Position numbers and translations under genes: made by a program. The notes under the pieces were generated by a model that saw only the letters and a program-made list of their open reading frames with translations, was not told the DNA's origin and did no database searches. Positions 44,596 through 52,473 of a DNA stretch of 55,111 nucleotides are shown here, in pieces. Origin of the DNA: Gemmatimonadota bacterium (GTDB lineage Bacteria; Gemmatimonadota; Gemmatimonadetes; Palauibacterales; Palauibacteraceae); the NCBI GenBank assembly GCA_029262175.1, contig JAJCZV010000188.1, positions 1 to 55,111 of the forward strand, written 5' to 3'. Position 1 is the first letter of the stretch. Every line of letters begins with the position of its first letter.

Positions 44596-45744
44596 CTAGA
44601 GGCCCAGCAGACGGGACACGATGTTGCGCTGAATATCCGACGTTCCGGCGTATAGCACGCCGCCGATCGCGTCCCGTAGATCTCGCTCGACGCCCGCTTC
44701 GCTCAAGTAGCCGCGACCCCCGTGCACCCGGATCGCATCCAGGCCGGACTCCACGAAACTCTCGCTTAGATAGAGTTTGAGAAGCGCAGCTTCGAGCATC
44801 GCCGGCCGTCCCTCGACTTTGAGCCAAGCGACTTTGTACATCATCAAGCGCGCCGTCTCGAGTCGCAGCTTCATGTCGGCAATACGGTTTGAAATCGATT
44901 GGAACTTACCGATCGGCTGTCCGAACTGTTGGCGTGTCCTCGCCTCGTCGATCGCCCGCGCCAGTTGCCGCTCCATCGCACCCAGTTGACTGGCCAAGAT
45001 GCAGCAGCGTTCGATCTCGAGAGATTCGGTCGACATGCTGACGCCGGCGCCTTCTGGCCCGAGTCGCTGGCCTTCCGACACCACGCAGTCCTCGAAAAAG
45101 AGCTGTCCGAAGGGGGCGGTCCGTAGTCCCATTTTGTCGTCCGGCGCTCCCACCCGGAATCCAGGTGTGTCTTTCTCGATCAAGAACGCGGAGATGCCCC
45201 ACTTACCCGCCGATGGGTTGGTGCTCGCAAACACCAACGCGAGGTCGGCTAGGGGCCCGAGCGTGACGAACCGCTTGACGCCGTTCAGTCGATATCCCTC
45301 GTCATCGCGTTCTGCTGTCATCTCTAGACTGAACGCGTCTGAGCCGGAGTTCGTCTCGGTAAGTGCGTGGCAGCCGATCCAGTTCCCGCTACTCAGTCGA
45401 GGGAGATAGCGCGTCTTTTGCTCGTCCGTGCCAAAACGAACGATGGGAAGTTGAACGGTCCACAACTGGGTGTTGAGAGCGAACGTTAGGCCGTTGTCCT
45501 CGCAGCCATACCCGATGCCCTCCATGACGAGCATCGAAGTAAGGAGATCGGTCTCGGTACCGCCGAACTCCTCGGGAACCGACAGGCCGAGGATCCCCGC
45601 TTCCGCGAACTTGTCCCACCCCTCGCGGAGGAACGTTCCTTCGCGGTCCCTTGCAGCCAAGTCATCGCCTCGCATGATGTTTTCTGCGAGCGCGACGGCT
45701 TCCGTACGTCTGGCGAGTTGGTCCTCGCTCCAGTCGAAGTCCAC
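44596..45744 (-). CDS. Acyl-CoA dehydrogenase family flavoprotein, probable prolyl-PCP dehydrogenase
   Basis: 382 residues from a GTG at 45744, adjacent to the stop of the membrane protein gene upstream. The FAD-binding blocks are present (CHALTETNSGSDAF, GVKRFVTLG, RQQFGQPIGKFQ, RVHGGRGYLSEA). At the MCAD catalytic position the sequence is YAGTSDIQR, with alanine instead of glutamate, but Glu245 in LEIERCC lies where isovaleryl-CoA dehydrogenase and AnaB keep their base. This is the arrangement of dehydrogenases acting on prolyl carrier proteins (PltE, RedW, AnaB), and the next two genes supply the matching ligase and carrier. Whether it stops at pyrroline or goes on to pyrrole cannot be told. 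Confidence 0.87.
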   Translation of the reverse strand: MDFDWSEDQLARRTEAVALAENIMRGDDLAARDREGTFLREGWDKFAEAGILGLSVPEEFGGTETDLLTSMLVMEGIGYGCEDNGLTFALNTQLWTVQLPIVRFGTDEQKTRYLPRLSSGNWIGCHALTETNSGSDAFSLEMTAERDDEGYRLNGVKRFVTLGPLADLALVFASTNPSAGKWGISAFLIEKDTPGFRVGAPDDKMGLRTAPFGQLFFEDCVVSEGQRLGPEGAGVSMSTESLEIERCCILASQLGAMERQLARAIDEARTRQQFGQPIGKFQSISNRIADMKLRLETARLMMYKVAWLKVEGRPAMLEAALLKLYLSESFVESGLDAIRVHGGRGYLSEAGVERDLRDAIGGVLYAGTSDIQRNIVSRLLGL

Positions 45745-47013
45745 CTAGCCCAGGCCCAGGAGCTGCTTGGCGATAGGTACGAGCGGCACGTTGAAGTCCA
45801 GCGCCCGTTCCAAGAACCACAACATTGCGACTGCGATAAGGCCGAGTGATCCCCACCGAAGAATATGCTTGTATACACCGCGCCGGCGTAGGACAAAAAG
45901 AATCGGAAAGATGGCGCAGATGATCGCCAGCTGCCCGAGTTCGACGCCGATATTGAATCCCAGCAGCGAAAGGGTCAGGTATTCTCGATCCAGCCCGATA
46001 TCTCCGAGTACGTACGCGAATCCGAAGCCATGGAACAGGCCGAACGCGAACGCGATCGCAGGTTCGCGGATGCGGATGCGGGGCAGCAAATTCACGAGAG
46101 CTGCAGCGGCGATCGAGAGAGCGATCACCGATTCGACCGGACGCGCCGGAAGGCGCACGACGTCCAACGTTGCCAGACTCAACGTGATGGTGTGAGCGAT
46201 CGTAAAGAACGTGACGATCTTAATGATGTTTATCATCGCGCGACGGAAGTTTTCAGCGGGCTGCCAACGTCCTTCCTTGCGGACGAGCACAGAGGGGAGC
46301 GAGAGCGCGACCAAGAAGAGCACATGGTCAATGCCGGCCCAGATGTGTTCGACACCGAGTCGGATGAAGGCTAAGAAGCCTCTCAGCACCGAGGACTCCG
46401 TCAGGTCGAGCGTCTGCTCCGGATTCGAGGGACCGAAGATCAAGGCGACGGCTTCGCTCTGGAAGGTGCCTGTGCGCCAGTTGTGTTCGACGAGCACCAA
46501 GTTGCGGTGGTCGCCGTCGAACGCGAGGTAGAGAGGGAAGGAGATCGTGAGCTCCTCGACGTCGCGGTCAAACGGTTCTAGCACGTAGGTCAACAGCACA
46601 TAGTCGGCGACCTCGAGAAAAAAGACCTCGAAATCGCGGAACCTGGGTTGTAGGGACCCCGCGACCGAGGAGATCGCAAACCCGCCCTCCACGTACCGGC
46701 GAATCCCGTCCAGTTGAGCGGCGACTTGTTCGCGGGTGACCCCTGACTCCAAATCCCAGCCGAAGCCCAGGACCCGTTCCAAGTCGGCGGTCGTGACCTC
46801 TAGACGCACGACGAGTGAATCGTCGTGAATCCCGAGGACCATGTAGCTCTGCCCCAATGTGTGGGCGGCGGCGACCGCCGCGGCCTCGAGGGCCTCGCTT
46901 CGCACTGTAGCAGCGTCGCCGGCCCGAGGGTGGAGCGCCGCGAAAGCGGACAAGAGTCCGAAAGCTATGGCGCTCGTTGTAAACCGTAGCCTGCAGGGCA
47001 TATGGATCCTCAT
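45745..47013 (-). CDS. HupE/UreJ_2-type membrane protein with extracytoplasmic N-domain
   Basis: 422 residues from an ATG at 47013; the frame extends to 47112 without a better start. A signal peptide (TTSAIAFGLLSAFAALHPRAGDA) leads into an extracytoplasmic domain of about 200 residues rich in beta structure. Six or more membrane helices of the HupE/UreJ_2 family (PF13795) follow, with the conserved stretches GVEHIWAGIDHVLFLVAL, FTIAHTITLSLA and FAFGLFHGFGFAYVL. Related HupE proteins move nickel, but this subfamily is uncharacterised. It directly abuts the dehydrogenase gene, so it is probably part of the peptide operon; metal handling or export are both conceivable. Confidence 0.78.
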   Translation of the reverse strand: MRIHMPCRLRFTTSAIAFGLLSAFAALHPRAGDAATVRSEALEAAAVAAAHTLGQSYMVLGIHDDSLVVRLEVTTADLERVLGFGWDLESGVTREQVAAQLDGIRRYVEGGFAISSVAGSLQPRFRDFEVFFLEVADYVLLTYVLEPFDRDVEELTISFPLYLAFDGDHRNLVLVEHNWRTGTFQSEAVALIFGPSNPEQTLDLTESSVLRGFLAFIRLGVEHIWAGIDHVLFLVALSLPSVLVRKEGRWQPAENFRRAMINIIKIVTFFTIAHTITLSLATLDVVRLPARPVESVIALSIAAAALVNLLPRIRIREPAIAFAFGLFHGFGFAYVLGDIGLDREYLTLSLLGFNIGVELGQLAIICAIFPILFVLRRRGVYKHILRWGSLGLIAVAMLWFLERALDFNVPLVPIAKQLLGLG

Positions 47014-47228
47014 ATCGGTCGCGCGTCCTGTCGTTGTTACGTCGTTTGTTCCACGAGACCCAGCCCCGCATCCAACTCCGCGCAGGAAGCTGCACGAATC
47101 GTACTCATCCACAACGATTTAGAGCGCTCCGGGCCGCCGACCGTACGTCGAGCGCCGAGGGCCCGTCCGAGGACTCACGACATAGGATTCGCTCAGAAGC
47201 GAGATTCCGATCCCTCGCCGCCCGTAGC

Positions 47229-48854
47229 TTAGCTCGATGTCACGCCGGGAATGTCCAACCACCGAACCGGAACACGACGGATCTCAGCGAATCTACGACC
47301 GTCGAACAAGAACGTCAGTTGGTACACGATGATCTGACGAACCACCTGTCGAGCGGCGATCAAGGGTTCCGGGGGAGATCGGGGAGAGAGGCAGGTCCGA
47401 GGGGGGGCGGCCCAGCCAAGCGCGTGTCGTTGCGAACCCCGTCGATTCCAGTTGGTCGCGATCGCTCCCAGGAATCGATCGAATTCCAATGCTTGCTGCT
47501 CATCGTAGTAGATCTCACCCATCGAGGCCTCGAGCGCGAAAACTGATGCCGGTGTCCCATCCAGGGCAGCGACGGCCCCCGCCAGCTCGCGGTCATTCGT
47601 CTTGCCATAGCGCACGAGCAGCGTGTTGTGGGCGCTCAGGAACGGGAAGTCGCGCGCGCACCAGGCCTCCCCGAGGGGTGTCGCGTCCGCGGGAAACGCC
47701 GCTCGTTCACCCCCATCGGCGATCGCCTCAAACCGATACGTGTAGACGAGTTTCGTGTCGAACCAACCCACCGCCGGCGGTTTGACCCAAAACGGTGAGG
47801 CCAGCACGAGCGCTGCGCCCCCTATGGCGAACCAACGACCGAATACGTCCGATTCGATGGTGGGTTTCCGAAAGAACAAAACCAGGAACGCGATATCGAC
47901 CGCGACCCAGACTAGGAACGAAATGCCGGAGAACATCCAGATGCCAACGTGCAGAGCAGCCCACGCAAGCAGTAACCCTGGGGCAGCCCGGCGGTTCAGG
48001 AAGAAGAACACGGCGCCGAGTTCGCAGACCATCGTGAGGATCCTACCCGGCCAATCCAACGCGGCGCCCAATCTCATAAAGCGCTCTACGGACTCGGTGG
48101 GCAGGAAGGCCAGCCATCCGTTGGCGTAACTGGCAAAGCCACCCAGGTAGAGCTGACCGTATGAGAACCAGTCTCGCGTCAACTTTATATACCCCGGATA
48201 CCAGTAGAACGACGCCAACAGAGCGCAGCCCACGAACACGAACCACCTGATGTGCAGTCGGCGCAAAAAGATGCGGATCAACACGAAGGCCGAGAACAGC
48301 AGAAGCAGGTCCTCCAGAATCCCACGCGCGAAGATCTGTCGCCCGAGAGGATGGTCGAACTGATGTTCGAACGCGATGAACAAGAAGACGTGAGGGATGA
48401 CGAAGGCGGGTCGCCAGAACGTAAGCGCCGCGAGTCCGACGAGAATTGCTCGATCGACGTTATAGCTTTGATCGTAGAACAGGTTGTGATCCAACGTGAC
48501 AGTAGCCCACGTAGCCCACACCACCAGGAACAAGATCAGGTAGCGAGTCCGCTGATCTCCCTCGTCGTGCGACCACGGTGCGCGGAGCTCGTCTCGGCGA
48601 ATGACTCCGAGCGCGAGGAGAGGAACTAAGGCGACGAGCCCTCTCGGCGACCACACCAACGCTCGGAGGACTTCGAACGCCAGCACCGGTGATCGATACG
48701 CGTCCTCTGGCAGCCTCAGCGTGCCGACGGCCCAGCGTCGCATGATCGCGAACAGGGCGACGAGCGAGAGGACCGTGATCACTTCGGACAGACCGTTTGG
48801 AACGGTCGGACGGCTCGAGGCGCTCGCATCGCCCCGCGACAGGTCCGTCGTCAC
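47229..48854 (-). CDS. Multi-pass membrane protein, function uncertain
   Basis: 541 residues from a GTG at 48854. About ten hydrophobic helices cover residues 25-350 (for example VITVLSLVALFAIM, LILFLVVWATWATV, GCALLASFYWYPGYI and FLVWVAVDIAFLVLFF), followed by a soluble C-terminal part of about 170 residues. The overall plan, several helices then a soluble tail, resembles HTTM/vitamin-K carboxylase-like proteins, but I cannot point to a diagnostic motif. It begins 27 bases after the DDAH-like gene on the same strand. A 215-base gap separates its stop from the next gene. Confidence 0.6.
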   Translation of the reverse strand: MTTDLSRGDASASSRPTVPNGLSEVITVLSLVALFAIMRRWAVGTLRLPEDAYRSPVLAFEVLRALVWSPRGLVALVPLLALGVIRRDELRAPWSHDEGDQRTRYLILFLVVWATWATVTLDHNLFYDQSYNVDRAILVGLAALTFWRPAFVIPHVFLFIAFEHQFDHPLGRQIFARGILEDLLLLFSAFVLIRIFLRRLHIRWFVFVGCALLASFYWYPGYIKLTRDWFSYGQLYLGGFASYANGWLAFLPTESVERFMRLGAALDWPGRILTMVCELGAVFFFLNRRAAPGLLLAWAALHVGIWMFSGISFLVWVAVDIAFLVLFFRKPTIESDVFGRWFAIGGAALVLASPFWVKPPAVGWFDTKLVYTYRFEAIADGGERAAFPADATPLGEAWCARDFPFLSAHNTLLVRYGKTNDRELAGAVAALDGTPASVFALEASMGEIYYDEQQALEFDRFLGAIATNWNRRGSQRHALGWAAPPRTCLSPRSPPEPLIAARQVVRQIIVYQLTFLFDGRRFAEIRRVPVRWLDIPGVTSS

Positions 48855-48881
48855 ATCAGGAGTTGCGTCGACGATTCGGCC

Positions 48882-49730
48882 CTATTCACGCAGGAGCGGG
48901 CGCGTCATACAGGTGGGTCCGCCTTCGCACGGGATGCAGAGGGCGTCCCCGTCGAACAACGACACGTCGCAACCCGCTTCTCTCATGAGCCGGGTCGTCT
49001 CCGGAAAGCCGCCCAACGCGATGCACGCGCGTGGCGCCGTGGCCAGGACGTTCAAATTGAGTCCGCTGGACGCGGCGAACTCCGAATCCGGCGCCTCGAG
49101 GCAGGTGATGCCCCGCTCCCGGAGAAGACCGTAGAGCGCCACGGGAAAAAGTCGCGGGTAGACCAACGCCAGATCGCGATCGAGCGGGCTGACGAGTGAC
49201 ATCAGGTGTAGACACGCGGCCGCTCCGTCCCACATCGGTAAGTCGAACACCTCGAGGCTCACCCCTTGAGGCTCGACGATGTCCCTCAGCTGACGGATCC
49301 CCTCCTGGTTGGTACGAAATCCACGCCCGACTGCGAGCGTGCGCTCGTCGATCCAGAAACAATCCCCCCCTTCGACCGTGCCGGGTCCGGCGATGCTACC
49401 GAGTATCGGGACGCCAAGCCGTTCATAGAACTTCCGGTGCAGGCTGGCCTCCGGCTCGCGCAGCTGCTTCCCGAGGCGCAGCAGCACGGCGCCCTCTCCG
49501 GTCATGAACGACGGGTCGTACGTGAAGATCGAGTCGGCCAGTCCGTCCTCGCCGGAGTCGATCCACTCGATGTGCGCGCCCGACGCCTCCACTAGGTCCA
49601 CGAACGCCTCGTACTGGACGCATAGCCGCTCTCGATCCAACGGCTGCGCGTAGTGCCAGAGCGCCGGATCTGCGTCGAACATCGCCGACCCGGGTCGGCG
49701 CATGGCGACACGTCGTAGCGGCGCCGTCAT
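48882..49730 (-). CDS. DDAH / arginine deiminase family enzyme (guanidino-group-modifying superfamily)
   Basis: 282 residues from an ATG at 49730; a GTG at 49784 would overlap the permease gene. Catalytic features are in place: GTVEGGDCFW (acidic residues that hold the guanidinium group), the histidine in ACLHLMSLVSPLDRDLAL, and the nucleophilic cysteine near the C-terminus in GGPTCMTRPL. The family includes dimethylargininases, arginine deiminases and amidinotransferases, all using a Cys-His pair on a guanidino or amidino carbon. It sits in the same run of genes as the NRPS and an amino-acid permease. It could supply citrulline, act on an arginine-like substrate or simply be a neighbour. Confidence 0.8.
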   Translation of the reverse strand: MTAPLRRVAMRRPGSAMFDADPALWHYAQPLDRERLCVQYEAFVDLVEASGAHIEWIDSGEDGLADSIFTYDPSFMTGEGAVLLRLGKQLREPEASLHRKFYERLGVPILGSIAGPGTVEGGDCFWIDERTLAVGRGFRTNQEGIRQLRDIVEPQGVSLEVFDLPMWDGAAACLHLMSLVSPLDRDLALVYPRLFPVALYGLLRERGITCLEAPDSEFAASSGLNLNVLATAPRACIALGGFPETTRLMREAGCDVSLFDGDALCIPCEGGPTCMTRPLLRE

Positions 49731-49761
49731 GCTTGTGACGCCGTAGTTCGAACCTCCACTG

Positions 49762-51120
49762 CTATTCAACGGGCTGTCCTCCACCGCGCCATCGCATGGC
49801 CACGTAGACGGGGATTCCTGCCACCAACAACATGAAGCCCCAATAGACCGCGTTCTGCCCCGCTCCCGCGATCGCCCACAGCGAGAAGCCGAAGGCCACG
49901 ATGCTGATCACGGCGCGGCCGATCGCTCGGCGCGAGTCGGGCAACGTCTTGCCATCGCGAAGCGCGAAGATGAGCCCCGTCATGCTCGCGAAAACGTAGG
50001 GAACCAGCGTGGCGAGCGTGGCCAAGACGATCAGAAACGTAAACGTGGCGACGAGCTCTTTCGTGTAGTTCATGCTGATCAGTACAGTCGCGATTACGCT
50101 AGTAAACACGAGACCGAAAACGGGGGACCCTCGTGATCCCAGCCGCTTGAACCGAGCCGGAAGCAGGCCATCCATCGCCGCAGCTCGCGGCACCTGTCCG
50201 CCGACCAGGATCCACCCGTTTAGAGCGCCAAGACACGAGATGGCCGCTCCCGCCCCGATGATCCGCCGGCCCCATGGTCCCCAGATCGAGCCGGCTGCGT
50301 CCGCAAAAGGGGCCGTCGATGCGGTCAGGTCGGCGGGCGCGATGATCCCCATGACCGAGGTGGTGCAGATAATATAGATGATCGCGGCAAGCGTCGTCCC
50401 GAGCAGCGTGGCTCGCGGGATCGTCCTCGCTGGGTCCCGCACATCGCCCGCCGGAATCGTCCCGGATTCGAGCCCCAAGAACGCCCACAAGGTGAGCGTC
50501 ACCGTGGTGGTCACCGCGGTGAAGGGACTGCCGCCCGTGGGATTGAAGGGTTGAAAATGCTCGACGCGGAAGGAAAGGAACCCGAAAGTCCCGATCGCCG
50601 CCAGCGGGAGTAGCTTGAGGATGGTCGTGACGAGCTGGACCTGCCCCGCCTGCCGCACCCCGTAAGCGTTGACAGCCGTTAGGGTCCACAGGGTGCCCAG
50701 ACCGGCCATGGCGGCCAGCGCGGGCGAGGCTCCCAGTGCCGGCCAGAACACGGTCGAGTAGCCAACGAACGCGACCGCCAACGCGGCGTTGGTCGCCATG
50801 ACCGAAATCCAATACGACCAGGCGACCCAGAATCCGACAAAATCGCCGAACCCTTCGCGCGCATACGCGTAGGGTCCCCCCACCCTCGGGATGATCGCGC
50901 CCAGCCGCGCAAAGACCAGGGCCAGACACACCGCACCTCCGGCGCTGACCAGCCAGCCGATGATGCTGATCCCCCCGAACGCCGCGAGCGAAGCCGGGAG
51001 CAGAAAGACCCCGGACCCGATCATGTTGCCCACGACCAGGGCCGTGCACATCCACAGCCCGAGTCCGGGCCGCGGACCCTGCGCTAGCCCGCTATCCGCG
51101 GCCTCGGTCTGGAGTGCGAT
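49762..51120 (-). CDS. APC family amino-acid permease, probable ATC start
   Basis: The conventional start is an ATG at 51051, but that would cut into the first helix. The same frame is clearly coding from 51120 (QTEAADSGLAQGPRPGLGLW) back to the stop of the upstream gene, and contains no ATG, GTG or TTG there. An ATC at 51120 directly follows that stop and has GAGGA six bases upstream, so I annotate 452 residues with an ATC start. The APC signature GNMIGSGVFLLPASLA is in helix 1, and about twelve helices follow, with the family block EVWAFLGLE-like LWAFLGLESGTIPAGDVRDPARTIPRA split over helix 6. It probably imports or exchanges basic or other amino acids. Confidence 0.75.
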   Translation of the reverse strand: MALQTEAADSGLAQGPRPGLGLWMCTALVVGNMIGSGVFLLPASLAAFGGISIIGWLVSAGGAVCLALVFARLGAIIPRVGGPYAYAREGFGDFVGFWVAWSYWISVMATNAALAVAFVGYSTVFWPALGASPALAAMAGLGTLWTLTAVNAYGVRQAGQVQLVTTILKLLPLAAIGTFGFLSFRVEHFQPFNPTGGSPFTAVTTTVTLTLWAFLGLESGTIPAGDVRDPARTIPRATLLGTTLAAIIYIICTTSVMGIIAPADLTASTAPFADAAGSIWGPWGRRIIGAGAAISCLGALNGWILVGGQVPRAAAMDGLLPARFKRLGSRGSPVFGLVFTSVIATVLISMNYTKELVATFTFLIVLATLATLVPYVFASMTGLIFALRDGKTLPDSRRAIGRAVISIVAFGFSLWAIAGAGQNAVYWGFMLLVAGIPVYVAMRWRGGGQPVE

Positions 51121-52269
51121 CTAGTTTCCTCGGTAGCTGCTCACGGGTGACAGCCGAGCTCCGGTACCGCCTGGGGGCTCGGCTTCCGCGACCGCGGGGA
51201 TCCGGAGCGTACCGATTCCGTCGATCGTGGCCTCGAGGATCTCACCCGGCTGTAAGAACCGTTGTTCGCCGCGCACCGACGTGCCCACGCCCGTGCCTCC
51301 CGACGTCCCGTTGTTGATGACATCGCCAGGGAAGAGCGTGACGATCGAAGAGCCGTACTCGATGAGTTCCCAAATCGAGTGGATCATGTCACCGGCGGTG
51401 GCTTCCTGCATCTGCTCATCGCCGACGCTCAAGGTCTGCCGCAGGTTCTCCATCGGATCGCCATAGAACTCTTTCGGAACGATCCACGGACCCATCGGCG
51501 CAAACGTGTCGTGCCCTTTGCCCACGAACCAATCCGACGTCATGGGGTTGCCGCCCGGAGGGCGACCGCCGCGATCGGAGACATCGATCGTAACGGTGTA
51601 TCCGAAGACGTACGCCTCCGCGTCCGTGGCAGAGACGTACTTCGCGGCGCGACCGATGATGGCGCCAAGTTCGACTTCCCAATCGGTGCGGTCGCGGCCG
51701 TACGGGATCACGACCTGATCGCTGTTGCCGATCACTGCGCCGCGAGAGGGCTTCAGAAACAGATATGGCACGCCGCGTTGCTCTCGACGCTGACGTCGGG
51801 AGGCCGCTCGCTCTTCGTCGGTGCCGCTCTCGTTGACGTGGCTGTAAAAATTGACCGCGGCGTTCAGGATCTTACCCGGATACATGATCGGAGGAAGGGT
51901 GCGGACCTCTTCTAGATCGTAAACGAAGGCCGGTCGCGCGCGTTCGAGTCGGTCGCTGCCGACCAGGTCGTTGACGATTTCATAGAGTCGAAGCTTGACG
52001 CCGTATTCGTACCGACCGATCAAGTCGAGCATGTCCGTCGGCGGCGGAACGGGAGGGAAGGCCGGGTCCCGTTGGAGCGCCGTATTGGCCGCTTCGATAT
52101 CTACGATAAGGGCGTCGCGGAGCACCAATGCGACGCGGGGCGTTCCCCCGATCTCGAACGTCCCGACCTTGAAGGGCTCCACTGCGTCGGCCCCCGGCCT
52201 CCCCTGCGCGGTTGCAGCTGCCACGTTCGAGAGAACTGCGAGGACGCTGAGCGTGAGGGTGCGTCGCAT
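51121..52269 (-). CDS. Exported fumarylacetoacetase (FAH) family protein
   Basis: 382 residues. A signal peptide (LTLSVLAVLSNVAAATAQG) precedes the FAH fold, which is unusual because most members are cytoplasmic. Family features are ILNAAVNFYSHVNE, PYLFLKPSRGAVIG, DWEVELGAIIGR (acidic metal ligands), FGYTVTIDVSDR and PGDVINNGTSGGTGVG. Members hydrolyse or decarboxylate 2,4-dioxo acids with a divalent metal. It ends in TAG directly ahead of the permease frame and is the first gene of the long minus-strand run. A strong promoter lies upstream. A link to the peptide pathway is not evident. Confidence 0.82.
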   Translation of the reverse strand: MRRTLTLSVLAVLSNVAAATAQGRPGADAVEPFKVGTFEIGGTPRVALVLRDALIVDIEAANTALQRDPAFPPVPPPTDMLDLIGRYEYGVKLRLYEIVNDLVGSDRLERARPAFVYDLEEVRTLPPIMYPGKILNAAVNFYSHVNESGTDEERAASRRQRREQRGVPYLFLKPSRGAVIGNSDQVVIPYGRDRTDWEVELGAIIGRAAKYVSATDAEAYVFGYTVTIDVSDRGGRPPGGNPMTSDWFVGKGHDTFAPMGPWIVPKEFYGDPMENLRQTLSVGDEQMQEATAGDMIHSIWELIEYGSSIVTLFPGDVINNGTSGGTGVGTSVRGEQRFLQPGEILEATIDGIGTLRIPAVAEAEPPGGTGARLSPVSSYRGN

Positions 52270-52323
52270 GGCTTTGTCCCAGTTAGGGTCAGACCGGTGA
52301 ACATCGGTCAGTCGTCGTTTTGA

Positions 52324-52352
52324 CTTCTATTCCTAGATCCTGGCGGTGTCAA
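52324..52352 (-). promoter_or_regulatory. Probable sigma-70-type promoter for the long minus-strand gene run
   Basis: On the minus strand TTGACA (52352-52347) is a perfect -35 box, separated by 17 bases from TAGAAG (52329-52324) as -10. It lies 55 bases ahead of the ATG of the exported FAH-family gene and is the best promoter candidate between the divergent genes. Genes down to the NRPS could be read from it, although a 215-base gap at 47014-47228 may hold another promoter. Confidence 0.45.
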
Positions 52353-52473
52353 TGCATACCTGACAATGGGGTTGAAACCAACGCGTCGCACGGCGGTTGC
52401 CGGACCCAGCGACCTCGGACCAGTTTGAAGTGTGGCTGATTGGGCCGTTTTACCGTCGCAAGGAGTATTTCCG

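Noticed and set aside
32816..45744. Idea that the cluster makes sponge-type pyrrole-imidazole (oroidin-like) alkaloids
   Set aside because: There is no halogenase and no evidence for the aminoimidazole part; a pyrrole starter alone is shared by many unrelated pathways.
47186..47210. Short hairpin (TCGCT / AGCGA) after the ten-helix membrane protein gene
   Set aside because: The stem is only five clean pairs and lacks a U tract; not enough to call a terminator.
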